NCBI GenBank assembly: GCA_028690035.1 | Contig: JAQVCA010000003.1 | Coordinates: forward strand, 62,001 to 126,000 | Source: Comamonas sp. | GTDB lineage: Bacteria; Pseudomonadota; Gammaproteobacteria; Burkholderiales; Burkholderiaceae_C | DNA length: 64,000 nucleotides | Direction: 5' to 3' | Shown: positions 29,655 to 38,631 of the stretch, piece after piece | Layout: each line of letters starts with the position of its first letter | How positions within the stretch are numbered: the first letter of the stretch is position 1 | Notes under the pieces: model-generated | What the model was told of the DNA's origin: nothing | The model's database searches: none | Seen by the model: the letters and a program-made list of their open reading frames with translations, nothing else | Translations under genes and position numbers: made by a program

Positions 29655-30668
29655 TTACTTCAGGCTCCAGCCCAGCGATTGGCTGGTGCGCACCGCGCTT
29701 TCGCCCAATGCGGCGCCAAAGCGTTTGGCCAGGCGCTCGGCCACATTCTCGTGGCGCGTGTAGTCGATGATGTCCTCGGCCTGCACGATGTCGCGCGCCA
29801 CCATGTCCAATGAGCCCAGCTTGTCGGCCAGCCCCAGGGAGACCGCCTGCTCGCCCGTCCAGAACAGGCCGCTGAAAATTTCTGGCGTGGCCTGCAGACG
29901 GTTGCCGCGCCCACGTTGAACCACGGCGATAAATTGCTGATGGATGTTGTCCAGCATGGCCTGGGCGTGCGTGCGCTGCGCCTCGGTCAGCGGGCTGAAG
30001 GGATCGAGCAGGCCTTTGTTGTCGCCAGCGGTGAGCAAGCGCCGCTCAATGCCCAGCTTTTCCATAGCGCCGGTAAAACCAAAACCGTCCATGAGCACGC
30101 CGATGCTGCCCACCAAACTGGCCTTGTCCACGTAAATTTCATCGGCCGCCGAAGCGATGTAGTACGCCGCCGAGGCACAGGACTCTTCCACCACGGCGTA
30201 AATCGGCTTTTGGTGCAGCGCTTTGAGGCGCACGATTTCGTCGGTGATGAGCCCAGCCTGCACCGGACTACCGCCGGGCGAGTTGATGAGCAACACCAGC
30301 GCGCGCGAGCCAGAGTCTTCCAGCGCGCTGCGCATGGCGGCGTTCACAAACTCGGCGCTGGCATCGGCGCCTGAGGCAATTTCGCCCTTGATCTCCACCA
30401 CCGCCGTGTGCGGGCTGGAGGCGGTGACGGCACTTTCGCGCCCCATCAGCCAAAAGGCGCCCACCACCAGCGACAACCACACCAAACGCCAAAAGATGCG
30501 CCAGCGCCGCGCGGCTTTTTGCTCGTTCAGGCTGGCAAAGGCCAGGCGCTCCAGCAATTCGCGCTCCCAACGACCATCGGGTGCTGGCGCTGGGCGGGGC
30601 TGCTGGCCCCATAAATCCTGGCCGGGCCGGTCTGCGCCGCGTTCGCCGGAAGAATCAAATGACGTCAT
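29655..30668 (-). CDS. sppA: Signal peptide peptidase SppA, short (S49) form
   Basis: 337 residues. One membrane helix is visible about residues 56-76 (RIFWRLVWLSLVVGAFWLMG), with the protease domain outside. INSPGGSPVQAGLITDEI is the oxyanion region, the nucleophile Ser lies in ESCASAAYYIASAADEIYVD, and the general-base Lys in LTAGDNKGLLDPFSPL. The half-length form works as an oligomer and degrades cleaved signal peptides. It is downstream of the HAD phosphatase and rluC on the same strand. Confidence 0.92.
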   Translation of the reverse strand: MTSFDSSGERGADRPGQDLWGQQPRPAPAPDGRWERELLERLAFASLNEQKAARRWRIFWRLVWLSLVVGAFWLMGRESAVTASSPHTAVVEIKGEIASGADASAEFVNAAMRSALEDSGSRALVLLINSPGGSPVQAGLITDEIVRLKALHQKPIYAVVEESCASAAYYIASAADEIYVDKASLVGSIGVLMDGFGFTGAMEKLGIERRLLTAGDNKGLLDPFSPLTEAQRTHAQAMLDNIHQQFIAVVQRGRGNRLQATPEIFSGLFWTGEQAVSLGLADKLGSLDMVARDIVQAEDIIDYTRHENVAERLAKRFGAALGESAVRTSQSLGWSLK

Positions 30669-30749
30669 GAATGGAAAGCTCTATCGAAAAGACAAGCGCC
30701 TTAGTATGCCAGCGCCCTTGCCCGGCGCCGCCAATCGCACCCACGCAGT

Positions 30750-31415
30750 TCACGCATGTTGCAACAACCACTCGTGCAGCTGGGGCACATTCTGGGCCGT
30801 GAACAGCGGCTGGCACGCGGCAAAGCTGGCCGGATCATGTGCCCCATAGGCCACGCCCACGCTGGCGCACGCGGCATTGCGCGCCATGATCAGGTCGTGC
30901 GTGGTGTCGCCAATCATCAGCACCCGCTCAGGGGGCACATCCAGCTCGGCCATCAACTCCAGCAGCATCAGCGGGTGGGGCTTGCCCGCAGTTTCATCGG
31001 CGGTGCGTGTGGCGTCAAAAGTGCGACGCAGGTCGGCCAGCTCCAGCACCTCATTCAGGCCCTGGCGGCTTTTGCCGGTGGCCACCGCCAGCAGATGTCC
31101 GCGCGCGCGCAGCTGCTCCAGCAAGGGACGCACGCCGTCAAACAGCGTGACCTGCTCTTGCAGCTTGAGGTAGTGGTAGCGGTAGCGGTTGGCCAGCTCG
31201 GTGTGTTTGTCGCGCGGCACATCGGGCGCGGCATGGGCCAGCGCAGGCCCCAGGGCCATGCCGATCACATAGGCTGCCTGTTCGTCGCTGGGGCGTTGCC
31301 CGCCGACATCCAGCACGGCCTGCTGAATGCTGCGCGTGATCGCAACGGTGGAGTCGAACAGGGTGCCATCCCAGTCGAAGGCGATCAAATCAAAACGACG
31401 GCTGTGGGTACTCAC
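30750..31415 (-). CDS. HAD-superfamily hydrolase (phosphoglycolate-phosphatase-like)
   Basis: 221 residues from a GTG start overlapping the rluC stop (GTGA). HAD motifs are in order: I, FDLIAFDWDGTLFDSTVAI; II, LAVATGKSR; III/IV, GKPHPLMLLELM and VLMIGDTTHDLIMARNA. The cap is the helical Gph type. It likely dephosphorylates a small phosphate ester; the substrate cannot be read. The coupling to rluC and sppA is conserved in this group as far as I recall. Confidence 0.88.
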   Translation of the reverse strand: MSTHSRRFDLIAFDWDGTLFDSTVAITRSIQQAVLDVGGQRPSDEQAAYVIGMALGPALAHAAPDVPRDKHTELANRYRYHYLKLQEQVTLFDGVRPLLEQLRARGHLLAVATGKSRQGLNEVLELADLRRTFDATRTADETAGKPHPLMLLELMAELDVPPERVLMIGDTTHDLIMARNAACASVGVAYGAHDPASFAACQPLFTAQNVPQLHEWLLQHA

Positions 31416-32434
31416 GGTGCATTCACCTTATCGCCAAGGGTTACAAAATCGGCCAGCTCACCAGGCAACGGTGCCAGCAGGGTGAGCGCTTCGCCCGTGG
31501 CCGGGTGCTGCAACTGTAGGCGCCATGCATGTAAGAACATGCGTTTGAGGCCTTGTTTGGGCAAGCGCTTGTTGAGCTCGAAATCGCCGTATTTGTCGTC
31601 GCCCACAATGCCATGCCCCTGACTGGAGAGATGCACACGGATCTGGTGCGTGCGCCCCGTTTTGATGGTGACCTCCAGCAAGCTCATGGGCGGCAACCCC
31701 TGCAGGTTGCGTGCGGGCAGCGATTGGCGCACCTTCACCAACGTAAGGGCGTGCATGGCATCGGGGTCGTCGGCCGTGGTGGCGCGCACGCGGCGCTCGC
31801 CGTCGGGCAGCAGGTATTTGTGCAGCGGCGTGTCGATGACTTTTTTCTGTGCAGGCCAGCTGCCTTGCACCAGTGCCAAATAGGTTTTTCCGGTCGAACG
31901 CTCGCGAAACTGGTCCTGCAGCGCCTTGAGCGCACTGCGCTTTTTGGCCACCAGCAAGATGCCTGAGGTTTCGCGATCCAGCCGGTGTACCAGCTCCAGA
32001 AATTTGGCCTCTGGGCGCGCGCGGCGCAGCTGCTCGATCACGCCAAAACTGACGCCACTGCCGCCATGCACCGCCACACCAGCGGGCTTGTCAATGGCCA
32101 AAAAATGTTCGTCCTCAAACAGAGTGGGAAATTCGCGTCCCGGCACCGACGCACTGGTGTCCGGTTTATCGGCCATGCGCACCGGAGGCAGGCGCACGCT
32201 GTCGCCCGACTGCACACGCGTATCGGCACTACAGCGCCCTTTGTTGATGCGCACTTCGCCGCTGCGGATGATGCGGTACACGTGGGTTTTGGGCACACCT
32301 TTGAGGTGGCGCATCAGGAAATTATCCAGGCGCTGACCAGCATCTTCCTCTTGCACCTGCAGCCAGCGCACGGTGGCGGCCTGGGGAGAGGGATTTTCGT
32401 GGGGGGCAGTCTTGCCCTTTATAATGTGCTTCAC
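31412..32434 (-). CDS. rluC: 23S rRNA pseudouridine synthase RluC
   Basis: 340 residues. It makes pseudouridines 955, 2504 and 2580 in 23S rRNA. The S4 domain is visible (DAGQRLDNFLMRHLKGVPKTH), the catalytic Asp153 lies in ELVHRLDRETSGILL, and later GRTHQIRVHL and LHAWRLQL follow. The called start is GTG (MKHIIKGKT in the translation) with a weak ribosome-binding site, so a slightly later start is possible. It is divergent from rne, exactly as rluC and rne are in Escherichia coli. Confidence 0.93.
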   Translation of the reverse strand: MKHIIKGKTAPHENPSPQAATVRWLQVQEEDAGQRLDNFLMRHLKGVPKTHVYRIIRSGEVRINKGRCSADTRVQSGDSVRLPPVRMADKPDTSASVPGREFPTLFEDEHFLAIDKPAGVAVHGGSGVSFGVIEQLRRARPEAKFLELVHRLDRETSGILLVAKKRSALKALQDQFRERSTGKTYLALVQGSWPAQKKVIDTPLHKYLLPDGERRVRATTADDPDAMHALTLVKVRQSLPARNLQGLPPMSLLEVTIKTGRTHQIRVHLSSQGHGIVGDDKYGDFELNKRLPKQGLKRMFLHAWRLQLQHPATGEALTLLAPLPGELADFVTLGDKVNAP

Positions 32435-33053
32435 CTGTGCGCTGATATATGTAAATGGTTGATTTTTATGGATTTTAATCCATACCCCATTTCCCAGAGC
32501 TCAGGCAGGTCGATGTCATCTGCGCTTCACCCCAAGAAAAAACAGCCGCAATTGTGGTCTGCATAGGTGGAAGCTGGAGCCAGTACACGCTTGGAACACA
32601 CGATAAACGGATTTTTTGCGCGTTGGCGTGCGCGTGGTGCCCACACCACCCAGCAGCCAGCGCCTCTCTTGAACCAGTACCGGCATGTGGACTTTTCTTT
32701 CTTGGCTGATGGGCGCAATGTTGGGGCACCCGCCCCAATCGCGCCGCGCGCCCAAGTCTGCCTGCCCGGGTGTGACGGCCCTTTGCCTGGCGCGCGTGGT
32801 GCGCGCCCCTTTACACCCGCTGCTGGACCCTTGCCCTCCACCCGAACCGCCCTTGCTCAGCTGAGGGGTTTGGAACTGCGCTGCCCAGCGCATGGCAAGC
32901 GTGCAAGCGCTGTCTTCCGTTTTGCTGGTGGTTTCCTCGTAGGTGCTGCGATGCGCGACCGTACGCCGTCTTTGCAATGATTCAAAGGCAGGCTGCACGG
33001 GCTGCACGGTTGCGCCCGCCCAGGCTGCCACACCAACGAAAAGGAAACGCATC
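32435..33053 (+). promoter_or_regulatory. rluC-rne divergent promoter region and long rne leader
   Basis: 619 bases without a convincing gene. The left third is AT-richer and holds a perfect seven-base palindrome atggatt/aatccat (32468-32483) that could be an operator. A TATAAT lies just inside rluC at 32420-32425 on the plus strand, without a clear -35. The rest is GC-rich and holds hairpins such as ttgggg/ccccaa (32721-32738) and ggcgcgc/gcgcgcc (32789-32807). In Escherichia coli a long structured rne leader mediates RNase E autoregulation; the same role here is inferred. The rne ATG is preceded by AAAAGGAAACG. Confidence 0.55.
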
Positions 33054-36000
33054 ATGAAACGGATGCTGATCAACGCCACGCAAACCGAAGAGCGCCGCCT
33101 GGCCATTGTCGATGGCCAAAAACTGCTCGATTACGAAGTCGAAATCGAAGGGCGCGAGCAGCGCAAGGGCAACATTTACAAGGCCGTCGTCACGCGCATT
33201 GAGCCTTCGCTGGAAGCGTGCTTTGTCGATTACGGCGAAGACCGCCACGGTTTTTTGCCGTTCAAGGAAGTCTCGCGCCAATACTTTGCCGAAGGCGTCT
33301 CGCCCAGCCAGGCCAAGATTCAAGACGTGCTCAAAGAGGGGCAGGCGCTCATCGTTCAAGTCGAAAAAGAAGAGCGCGGCAACAAAGGCGCAGCACTGAC
33401 TACTTTCATCTCGCTGGCCGGTCGCTATGTGGTGCTGATGCCCAACAACCCACGCGGTGGCGGTGTGTCGCGCCGCATTGAGGGCGAAGAGCGCGCCGAG
33501 CTCAAAGAAGCCATGGACCAGCTCGACTACCCCAAGGGCATGAGCATCATTGCGCGCACCGCCGGTATTGGCCGCAGCGCCCCTGAGCTGCAATGGGACC
33601 TGGACTACCTGCTCAAGCTGTGGAACGCCATCGACGGCGCCGCCCAAGCAGGCAAGGGCGCATTCTTGATCTACCAAGAATCGAGCCTGGTGATCCGTGC
33701 CATTCGCGACTACTTCCACAACGACATCGGCGACATCCTGATCGACACCGACGACATCTTCGAGCAGGCGCAGCAGTTCATGCAGCACGTCATGCCCGAG
33801 CATGCCAACCGCGTCAAGCGCTACCGCGACGATGCACCGCTGTTCTCGCGCTTCCAGATCGAGCACCAGATCGAATCGGCCTACTCGCGCACCGTGACGC
33901 TGCCTTCCGGTGGAGCCATCGTCATCGACCACACCGAAGCCTTGGTGTCGGTGGATGTGAACTCGGCGCGCGCCATCAAGGGCGGCGACATTGAAGAGAC
34001 CGCCACGCGCACCAACTTGGAAGCCGCCGACGAAGTGGCCCGCCAAATGCGCCTGCGCGACCTGGGTGGCCTGATCGTGATCGACTTCATCGACATGGAA
34101 GAGCCACGCAACCGCAAAGAAGTGGAAAACCGCCTGCGCGATGCGCTGCGCCAAGACCGCGCCCGCGTGCAGTTTGGCAGTATCAGCAAGTTTGGTCTGC
34201 TGGAAATGAGCCGCCAGCGCTTGAAGCCTGCGCTGTCGGAAGGCGCCTCCATCCCCTGCCCGCGCTGTGGTGGTTCGGGCCACATCCGCGACACCGAAAG
34301 CTCGGCGCTGCAAATTCTGCGCATCATTCAGGAAGAGTCCATGAAGGACAACACCGCCGCCGTGCACTGCCAGGTGCCGGTGGAAGTGGCCAGCTTCCTG
34401 CTCAACGAAAAGCGCGCAGAAATCTCAAAAATCGAAGCCAAGCAGCGCGTCAGCGTGCTCATGGTGCCCAACAAGGGCCTGGAAACCCCGCACTACCGCC
34501 TGGAGCGCCTCAAGCACGACGACCCGCGCTTGGACAGTCTGGAAGCGAGCTACCAGCTGGCCGAAGAGGTCGAGGACAGCACCCGCGTCACCCGCCGCTC
34601 GCAAGAGCCGACCAACAAGCAAACCCCGGTCATCAAAGGCGTGCTGCCCGATGCGCCCCCCGCACCCCAGCCGCGCCCACAGGCACAGACCACCGCAGGC
34701 GCCAGCAGCGCCAACGGCCACGCCAGCGCCCGCCATGGCAGCGCAGCACCGGCCAGCAGCCAGCCTGCCGTGCAGGAGCAAGGCTTTTTTGCCTGGCTCA
34801 AGAGCCTGTTTGGCTTTGGCGCCAAGCCCGTGCCGGTGGCCCCAGCACCGGTCACGCCCAGCAAACCGGCGCCAGAGGGGCGCGACAGCACGCGCCGCAA
34901 TGGCCAGAGCGAAGGCCGCAAGCGCAATGGTGAGCGCGCTGAACGCAATGAACGCGGTGAGCGCAGCGAACGTGGCGAAGGCAGCCGCAACCGCCGCACC
35001 GACACGCGCAGCGAAAGCGGCAGTACCGCGCGTGGCGAACGCAGCGACAGCCGCCCGGTGCGCGAGGGCCGCGAGCTGCGTGAAGGCCGTGAAGGCCGTG
35101 AAAACCGTGAAGTGCAGCGCGAGCAGCGTCCACGCCGCAACGCCGACACTGCTGCGCCGCAGGACGAGCAGCTGCCCACCAGCCAGATCGGCCAGACCGG
35201 CAACACTGCCGAACAAGAGTTGGCGCCCAGCGCACGCCCGCAGCGTGAGCGCCGCGAGCCACGCCGTGAGCGCCGCCCGCAGGACGAGTACGCCGCCCCC
35301 GGCGCCCCCGAGAGCGACGACACCAGCCGCACAGCCCTGAACGACAGCGCCGAACTGGACGCCCGTACTGCCGCGCCCTTCAGCGAAGGCCAGGACGACG
35401 CCAGCGAAGGCGCGCCGCGTGCGGGCCGTCGCTCGCGCGACCGCTATGGCCGTGACCGCCGCAATGGCCGTGGCGAACGCAGCCCGCGTGAGGAGCGCGA
35501 AGACGGCACCAGCGCCGCAGCCGACGAGCAAGACCCGACCACGCTCGCGCCGATCGAAATCGTGCTGCCTGCGCCCCTGGACGATGCTCCCGTGCCACGG
35601 CGCAGCTACTTCGCCGACGTGCGCAGCGACGCTACGCCAGCTGCTCTTGCTCCTGCTGGCATTCCCGCCGCCGCTGCGACAGAAGCCACAGCCCCTGCAG
35701 CAGCCAGTACATCTGCAGAAGTTGTAGCAGCTAGCGCTGATTTGGTATCGATTTCTGATGAAAAATCACCTGAAATCCAAGCCAATCCAGCGCCAGAAGC
35801 TATGCAAACAGAAGCACCAGCAGTCGTAGAAACACCAGCGGTCGTAACGCAAGTAACGCAAGTAACGCAAGCTGCGGTGGCGCCTGCCATTGCTGCCCCT
35901 ACGCTGCCCAGCACGGACTACCGCCTGCCCGTCGATGCGCTGCAGGCGCTGGCCCAGGCCGCCGGCCTGCAGTGGGTGCAGTCCGATGCCGACAAGGTCG

Positions 36001-36170
36001 CTGCCGTACAAGCAGCCATTGCCGCCGAGCCTGCTCCCGTGCGCATTCCGCGCGAGCGCCCGGCGCCGGTGGTGCTGGACGATGGCCCGCTGATCCTGGT
36101 GGAAACACGCCAAGACCTGGCCGCCCTGCGCCTGCCCTTTGACAACGACACCAGCAGCAGCGCGCGCTAA
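33054..36170 (+). CDS. rne: Ribonuclease E
   Basis: 1038 residues, the main endonuclease of RNA decay and processing. The N-terminal half has an S1 domain (residues about 38-125), the catalytic aspartates near 301 ([14 protein letters not shown]) and 344 ([14 protein letters not shown]), and the zinc-link cysteines at about 402 and 405 (CPRCGGSGH). Near residue 576, [15 protein letters not shown] is an amphipathic helix at the place of the Escherichia coli membrane-anchoring segment A. The rest is a disordered Arg/Glu/Ala-rich scaffold. Codons about 891-917 appear to come from the dispersed repeat, in frame. Confidence 0.96.
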   Translation: MKRMLINATQTEERRLAIVDGQKLLDYEVEIEGREQRKGNIYKAVVTRIEPSLEACFVDYGEDRHGFLPFKEVSRQYFAEGVSPSQAKIQDVLKEGQALIVQVEKEERGNKGAALTTFISLAGRYVVLMPNNPRGGGVSRRIEGEERAELKEAMDQLDYPKGMSIIARTAGIGRSAPELQWDLDYLLKLWNAIDGAAQAGKGAFLIYQESSLVIRAIRDYFHNDIGDILIDTDDIFEQAQQFMQHVMPEHANRVKRYRDDAPLFSRFQIEHQIESAYSRTVTLPSGGAIVIDHTEALVSVDVNSARAIKGGDIEETATRTNLEAADEVARQMRLRDLGGLIVIDFIDMEEPRNRKEVENRLRDALRQDRARVQFGSISKFGLLEMSRQRLKPALSEGASIPCPRCGGSGHIRDTESSALQILRIIQEESMKDNTAAVHCQVPVEVASFLLNEKRAEISKIEAKQRVSVLMVPNKGLETPHYRLERLKHDDPRLDSLEASYQLAEEVEDSTRVTRRSQEPTNKQTPVIKGVLPDAPPAPQPRPQAQTTAGASSANGHASARHGSAAPASSQPAVQEQGFFAWLKSLFGFGAKPVPVAPAPVTPSKPAPEGRDSTRRNGQSEGRKRNGERAERNERGERSERGEGSRNRRTDTRSESGSTARGERSDSRPVREGRELREGREGRENREVQREQRPRRNADTAAPQDEQLPTSQIGQTGNTAEQELAPSARPQRERREPRRERRPQDEYAAPGAPESDDTSRTALNDSAELDARTAAPFSEGQDDASEGAPRAGRRSRDRYGRDRRNGRGERSPREEREDGTSAAADEQDPTTLAPIEIVLPAPLDDAPVPRRSYFADVRSDATPAALAPAGIPAAAATEATAPAAASTSAEVVAASADLVSISDEKSPEIQANPAPEAMQTEAPAVVETPAVVTQVTQVTQAAVAPAIAAPTLPSTDYRLPVDALQALAQAAGLQWVQSDADKVAAVQAAIAAEPAPVRIPRERPAPVVLDDGPLILVETRQDLAALRLPFDNDTSSSAR
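35722..35805. repeat. Dispersed repeat copy inside the rne coding sequence
   Basis: tagcagctagcgct (35725-35738) and agcgccagaagcta (35789-35802) pair imperfectly (11 of 14), with an inner gatttc/gaaatc pair, the same architecture as the intergenic copies. The stretch is visibly AT-richer than the flanking rne sequence and stays in frame within the disordered tail. Confidence 0.6.
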
Positions 36171-36184
36171 GGCGCTCTGACTGG

Positions 36185-36207
36185 CGGGGGCTTCGGCCCC
36201 CGTTTTT
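36185..36207 (+). terminator. Intrinsic terminator after rne
   Basis: A seven-base-pair stem cgggggc/gcccccg closed by a TTCG tetraloop and followed by TTTTT, 15 bases past the rne stop codon. Confidence 0.92.
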
Positions 36208-36230
36208 ATGGGTCTTTGTGAGTTCACCCC

Positions 36231-37043
36231 ATGTTGTTTTTGCTCTCTCCCGCCAAATCGCTGGATTACGAACGCGCCCTGCCCGCCGATGTGGCGCACA
36301 CCCTGCCCACCTTCCTGGCGCAAGCGGGTGTGCTTATCGAGCAGCTGCGCGGTCTCTCTGCGCAGGAACTGGGCGCGCTGATGGACATCAGCCCCGCGCT
36401 GGCGGCGCTGAATGCCCAGCGTTTTGCCGATTGGCAGCCCGATTTTTCTGCTGCCAACGCGCGCCAAGCGCTGTTTGCCTTCAATGGCGATGTCTATGAG
36501 GGCCTGGATGCCTACACCCTGGGCGCGCCCGACATCGCCTGGGCGCAAGAGCATGTGGTCATCCTCAGCGGCCTGTACGGCGCGCTGCGGCCGCTGGACT
36601 GGATGCGCCCCTACCGCCTGGAGATGGGCACCAAGCTGGCCTGGGCACACGCGGGCAGCCAGGGGCAGAACCTGTACAGCTTTTGGGGCAGCCGCATTGC
36701 CCAGTACCTGAACGAGCGCCTCAGCACCCAAGACGCTGCGACCAGCCAGGTGGTGGTGCATCTGGCCTCGCAGGAATACTTCAAGAGCGTGGACCGCAAG
36801 ACGCTGCGCGCCCCGGTGGTGGAGTGCGTGTTCGAGGACTTCAAGGGCGGCAAGTACAAGATCATCAGCTTCTACGCCAAGCGCGCACGCGGGCTGATGG
36901 CGCGCTGGGCCATCGCGCAGCGCCTGACGCGACCCGAACAATTGCAGGGCTTCGATGTGGAAGGCTACGCCTACACGCCCGAGGCCTCCAGCGCCCAGCG
37001 CCTGGTGTTTCGCCGCGCGCTGGCGCCATCTGCTCTCAATTAA
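36231..37043 (+). CDS. yaaA: YaaA family peroxide-stress protein
   Basis: 270 residues. The family (DUF328) is clear from MLFLLSPAKSLDYERALP, ISPALAALNAQRFADW, ARQALFAFNGDVYEGLDAYTL, ILSGLYGALRPLDWMRPYRLEMG, and ISFYAKRARGLMARWAI near the end. Escherichia coli YaaA lowers intracellular free iron and DNA damage during peroxide stress, and structural work links the fold to DNA binding. It lies downstream of the rne terminator with its own short leader. Confidence 0.92.
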   Translation: MLFLLSPAKSLDYERALPADVAHTLPTFLAQAGVLIEQLRGLSAQELGALMDISPALAALNAQRFADWQPDFSAANARQALFAFNGDVYEGLDAYTLGAPDIAWAQEHVVILSGLYGALRPLDWMRPYRLEMGTKLAWAHAGSQGQNLYSFWGSRIAQYLNERLSTQDAATSQVVVHLASQEYFKSVDRKTLRAPVVECVFEDFKGGKYKIISFYAKRARGLMARWAIAQRLTRPEQLQGFDVEGYAYTPEASSAQRLVFRRALAPSALN

Positions 37044-37121
37044 GGAACTGCCAGCGCTGAATAGATAAGGTTTTCAGGCAAAAAACTATCTGAAATTATG
37101 ATTAAGCCAGCGCTGCAAGCT
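37044..37121. repeat. Dispersed repeat copy between yaaA and queF
   Basis: actgccagcgctgaat and ttaagccagcgctgcaagct mark the two ends, with the inner pair ttttcagg/tctgaaat. The right end runs into the possible queF start codons. Confidence 0.6.
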
Positions 37122-37133
37122 ATGAATTTTGAC

Positions 37134-37991
37134 ATGAACACCCCTGCACAATCGCCTTTGGGCAAATCCAGCCGCTACGCCGACCAATACGACCCCAGCC
37201 TGCTGTTTGCCGTGCCACGCGCCCAGCAGCGCGCGCAGCTGGGCATCGACACCGCGCCCGGTGCGGTGCTGCCGTTTTTTGGTGCCGATTTGTGGACGGG
37301 CTACGAGCTGTCGTGGCTGAACCTGCGCGGCAAGCCGCAGGTGGCGCTGCTGCAGGCCACCATCCCGTGCGAGACGCCCTGCCTGATCGAGAGCAAGTCC
37401 TTCAAGCTCTATCTGAACAGCTTCAACAACACGCGCTTTGCCCACATCGACGAGGTGCGCGAGCGCCTGCGCGCCGACCTGGCCGCCTGTGCCTGGCAGG
37501 GCGCGGCGCACCCGGGCAGCATCGGTCTGCGTCTGATTGGCCCGGAAGAGTTCGATGCCCAGCCGGTGCATGAACTGAGCGGCGTCAATCTGGACCGTTT
37601 GGATCTGGAGTGCACGCACTACTCGCCCGCGCCCGAGCTGCTGAGCGCCAACCACGATGAGGCGCCGGTGACCGAGACGCTGACCAGCCGCCTGCTCAAA
37701 AGCAATTGCCTGGTCACCGGCCAGCCCGACTGGGGCAGCGTGCAAATCAGCTACAGCGGCGCACAAATCGATCAGGCGGGGCTGCTGCGCTACATCGTCA
37801 GCTTTCGCAACCACAACGAGTTCCACGAGCACTGCGTCGAACGCATCTTTCTGGACATTTGGCAGCGCTGCCGCCCCCTCAAACTCACCGTGTACGCGCG
37901 CTACACGCGCCGTGGCGGCTTGGACATCAACCCGCTGCGCACCAGCCATCCGCTGCAGCAACCGCCCAATCTGCGCACCGCACGCCAGTAG
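37134..37991 (+). CDS. queF: NADPH-dependent 7-cyano-7-deazaguanine reductase
   Basis: 285 residues from the chosen ATG. It reduces preQ0 to preQ1 in queuosine synthesis for tRNA modification. The long two-domain (YqfB-like) form of QueF is present: [19 protein letters not shown], the QueF motif [16 protein letters not shown], the catalytic Cys192 in [17 protein letters not shown] with Asp199, and [16 protein letters not shown] at the end. Two earlier in-frame ATGs (37098, 37122) lie in or at the edge of the repeat; [15 protein letters not shown] seems the best fit, but the start is not certain. Confidence 0.92.
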   Translation: MNTPAQSPLGKSSRYADQYDPSLLFAVPRAQQRAQLGIDTAPGAVLPFFGADLWTGYELSWLNLRGKPQVALLQATIPCETPCLIESKSFKLYLNSFNNTRFAHIDEVRERLRADLAACAWQGAAHPGSIGLRLIGPEEFDAQPVHELSGVNLDRLDLECTHYSPAPELLSANHDEAPVTETLTSRLLKSNCLVTGQPDWGSVQISYSGAQIDQAGLLRYIVSFRNHNEFHEHCVERIFLDIWQRCRPLKLTVYARYTRRGGLDINPLRTSHPLQQPPNLRTARQ

Positions 37992-38116
37992 TCACCGTAT
38001 CGTGAACACGGCCACCCCCGTGACAACCCTGATACGAAGCTTTAGACTGCAGGCCGTCCGATGCGGTGCCTGCCCGGCGCTTCTGCCTGGCACGCCGTGT
38101 TGACGCCCCCTCCCCC

Positions 38117-38515
38117 ATGTCCTGCTGCCGCCCTCGCTTTGCCCTGATCCTCTGGATCGCCATCCTGGCGATCCTGTGGGGCGTGACAGCGCCCACGCTG
38201 GCTTCGGTGCGTGGCGCCACCGCCAGCACCCTCTGGGTGGAGATCTGCACCAGCAACGGCACGCAATGGGTGGCCCTGCCCAGCGACGCCAGCGCTGACG
38301 ATCGCTCCGACCTCCCCGACAGCACGCACGCGGCACAAGACCACTGCCCGTACTGTCGCCTCCAGCAAGACTGGCCCGACGTTGTCCACGCACCCGGTGT
38401 TTTGGTGCTGGCCGATGGCTCGGTGCGCCATACCCCGCGTGCCCGCCCTGCGGCCCCGGTGCCTGCGCTGGCACTGCGAGCGGCCCACCACAGCCGCGCC
38501 CCTCCCCTGTTCTGA
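38117..38515 (+). CDS. DUF2946-like exported protein with CPYC motif
   Basis: 132 residues. A hydrophobic N-terminal segment (about residues 7-30, FALILWIAILAILWGVTAPTLA) looks like a signal peptide or anchor. Further on DHCPYCRLQQDWP carries a His and a CxxC pair, as in DUF2946 proteins often found near copper or cytochrome genes. The tail is Ala/Pro-rich. It lies about 115 bases before cydD on the same strand. A role in metal or heme handling is only a guess. An earlier in-frame start (38066) is possible. Confidence 0.6.
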   Translation: MSCCRPRFALILWIAILAILWGVTAPTLASVRGATASTLWVEICTSNGTQWVALPSDASADDRSDLPDSTHAAQDHCPYCRLQQDWPDVVHAPGVLVLADGSVRHTPRARPAAPVPALALRAAHHSRAPPLF

Positions 38516-38631
38516 CGGCACCTACCCGTGCGGTGCTTGCCCTGGCTGCCCCCTGCGTCCGCTGGACTGCAAGGTGCGGCTGGCCTGGGCACGCACTGCG
38601 GTGTTGGCGATGAACGTCGGGAGAGTTTTTT

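Noticed and set aside
32527-33106. Open frames in the rne leader on both strands
   Set aside because: Composition is not protein-like, there are no ribosome-binding sites, and the region is better explained as a structured leader.
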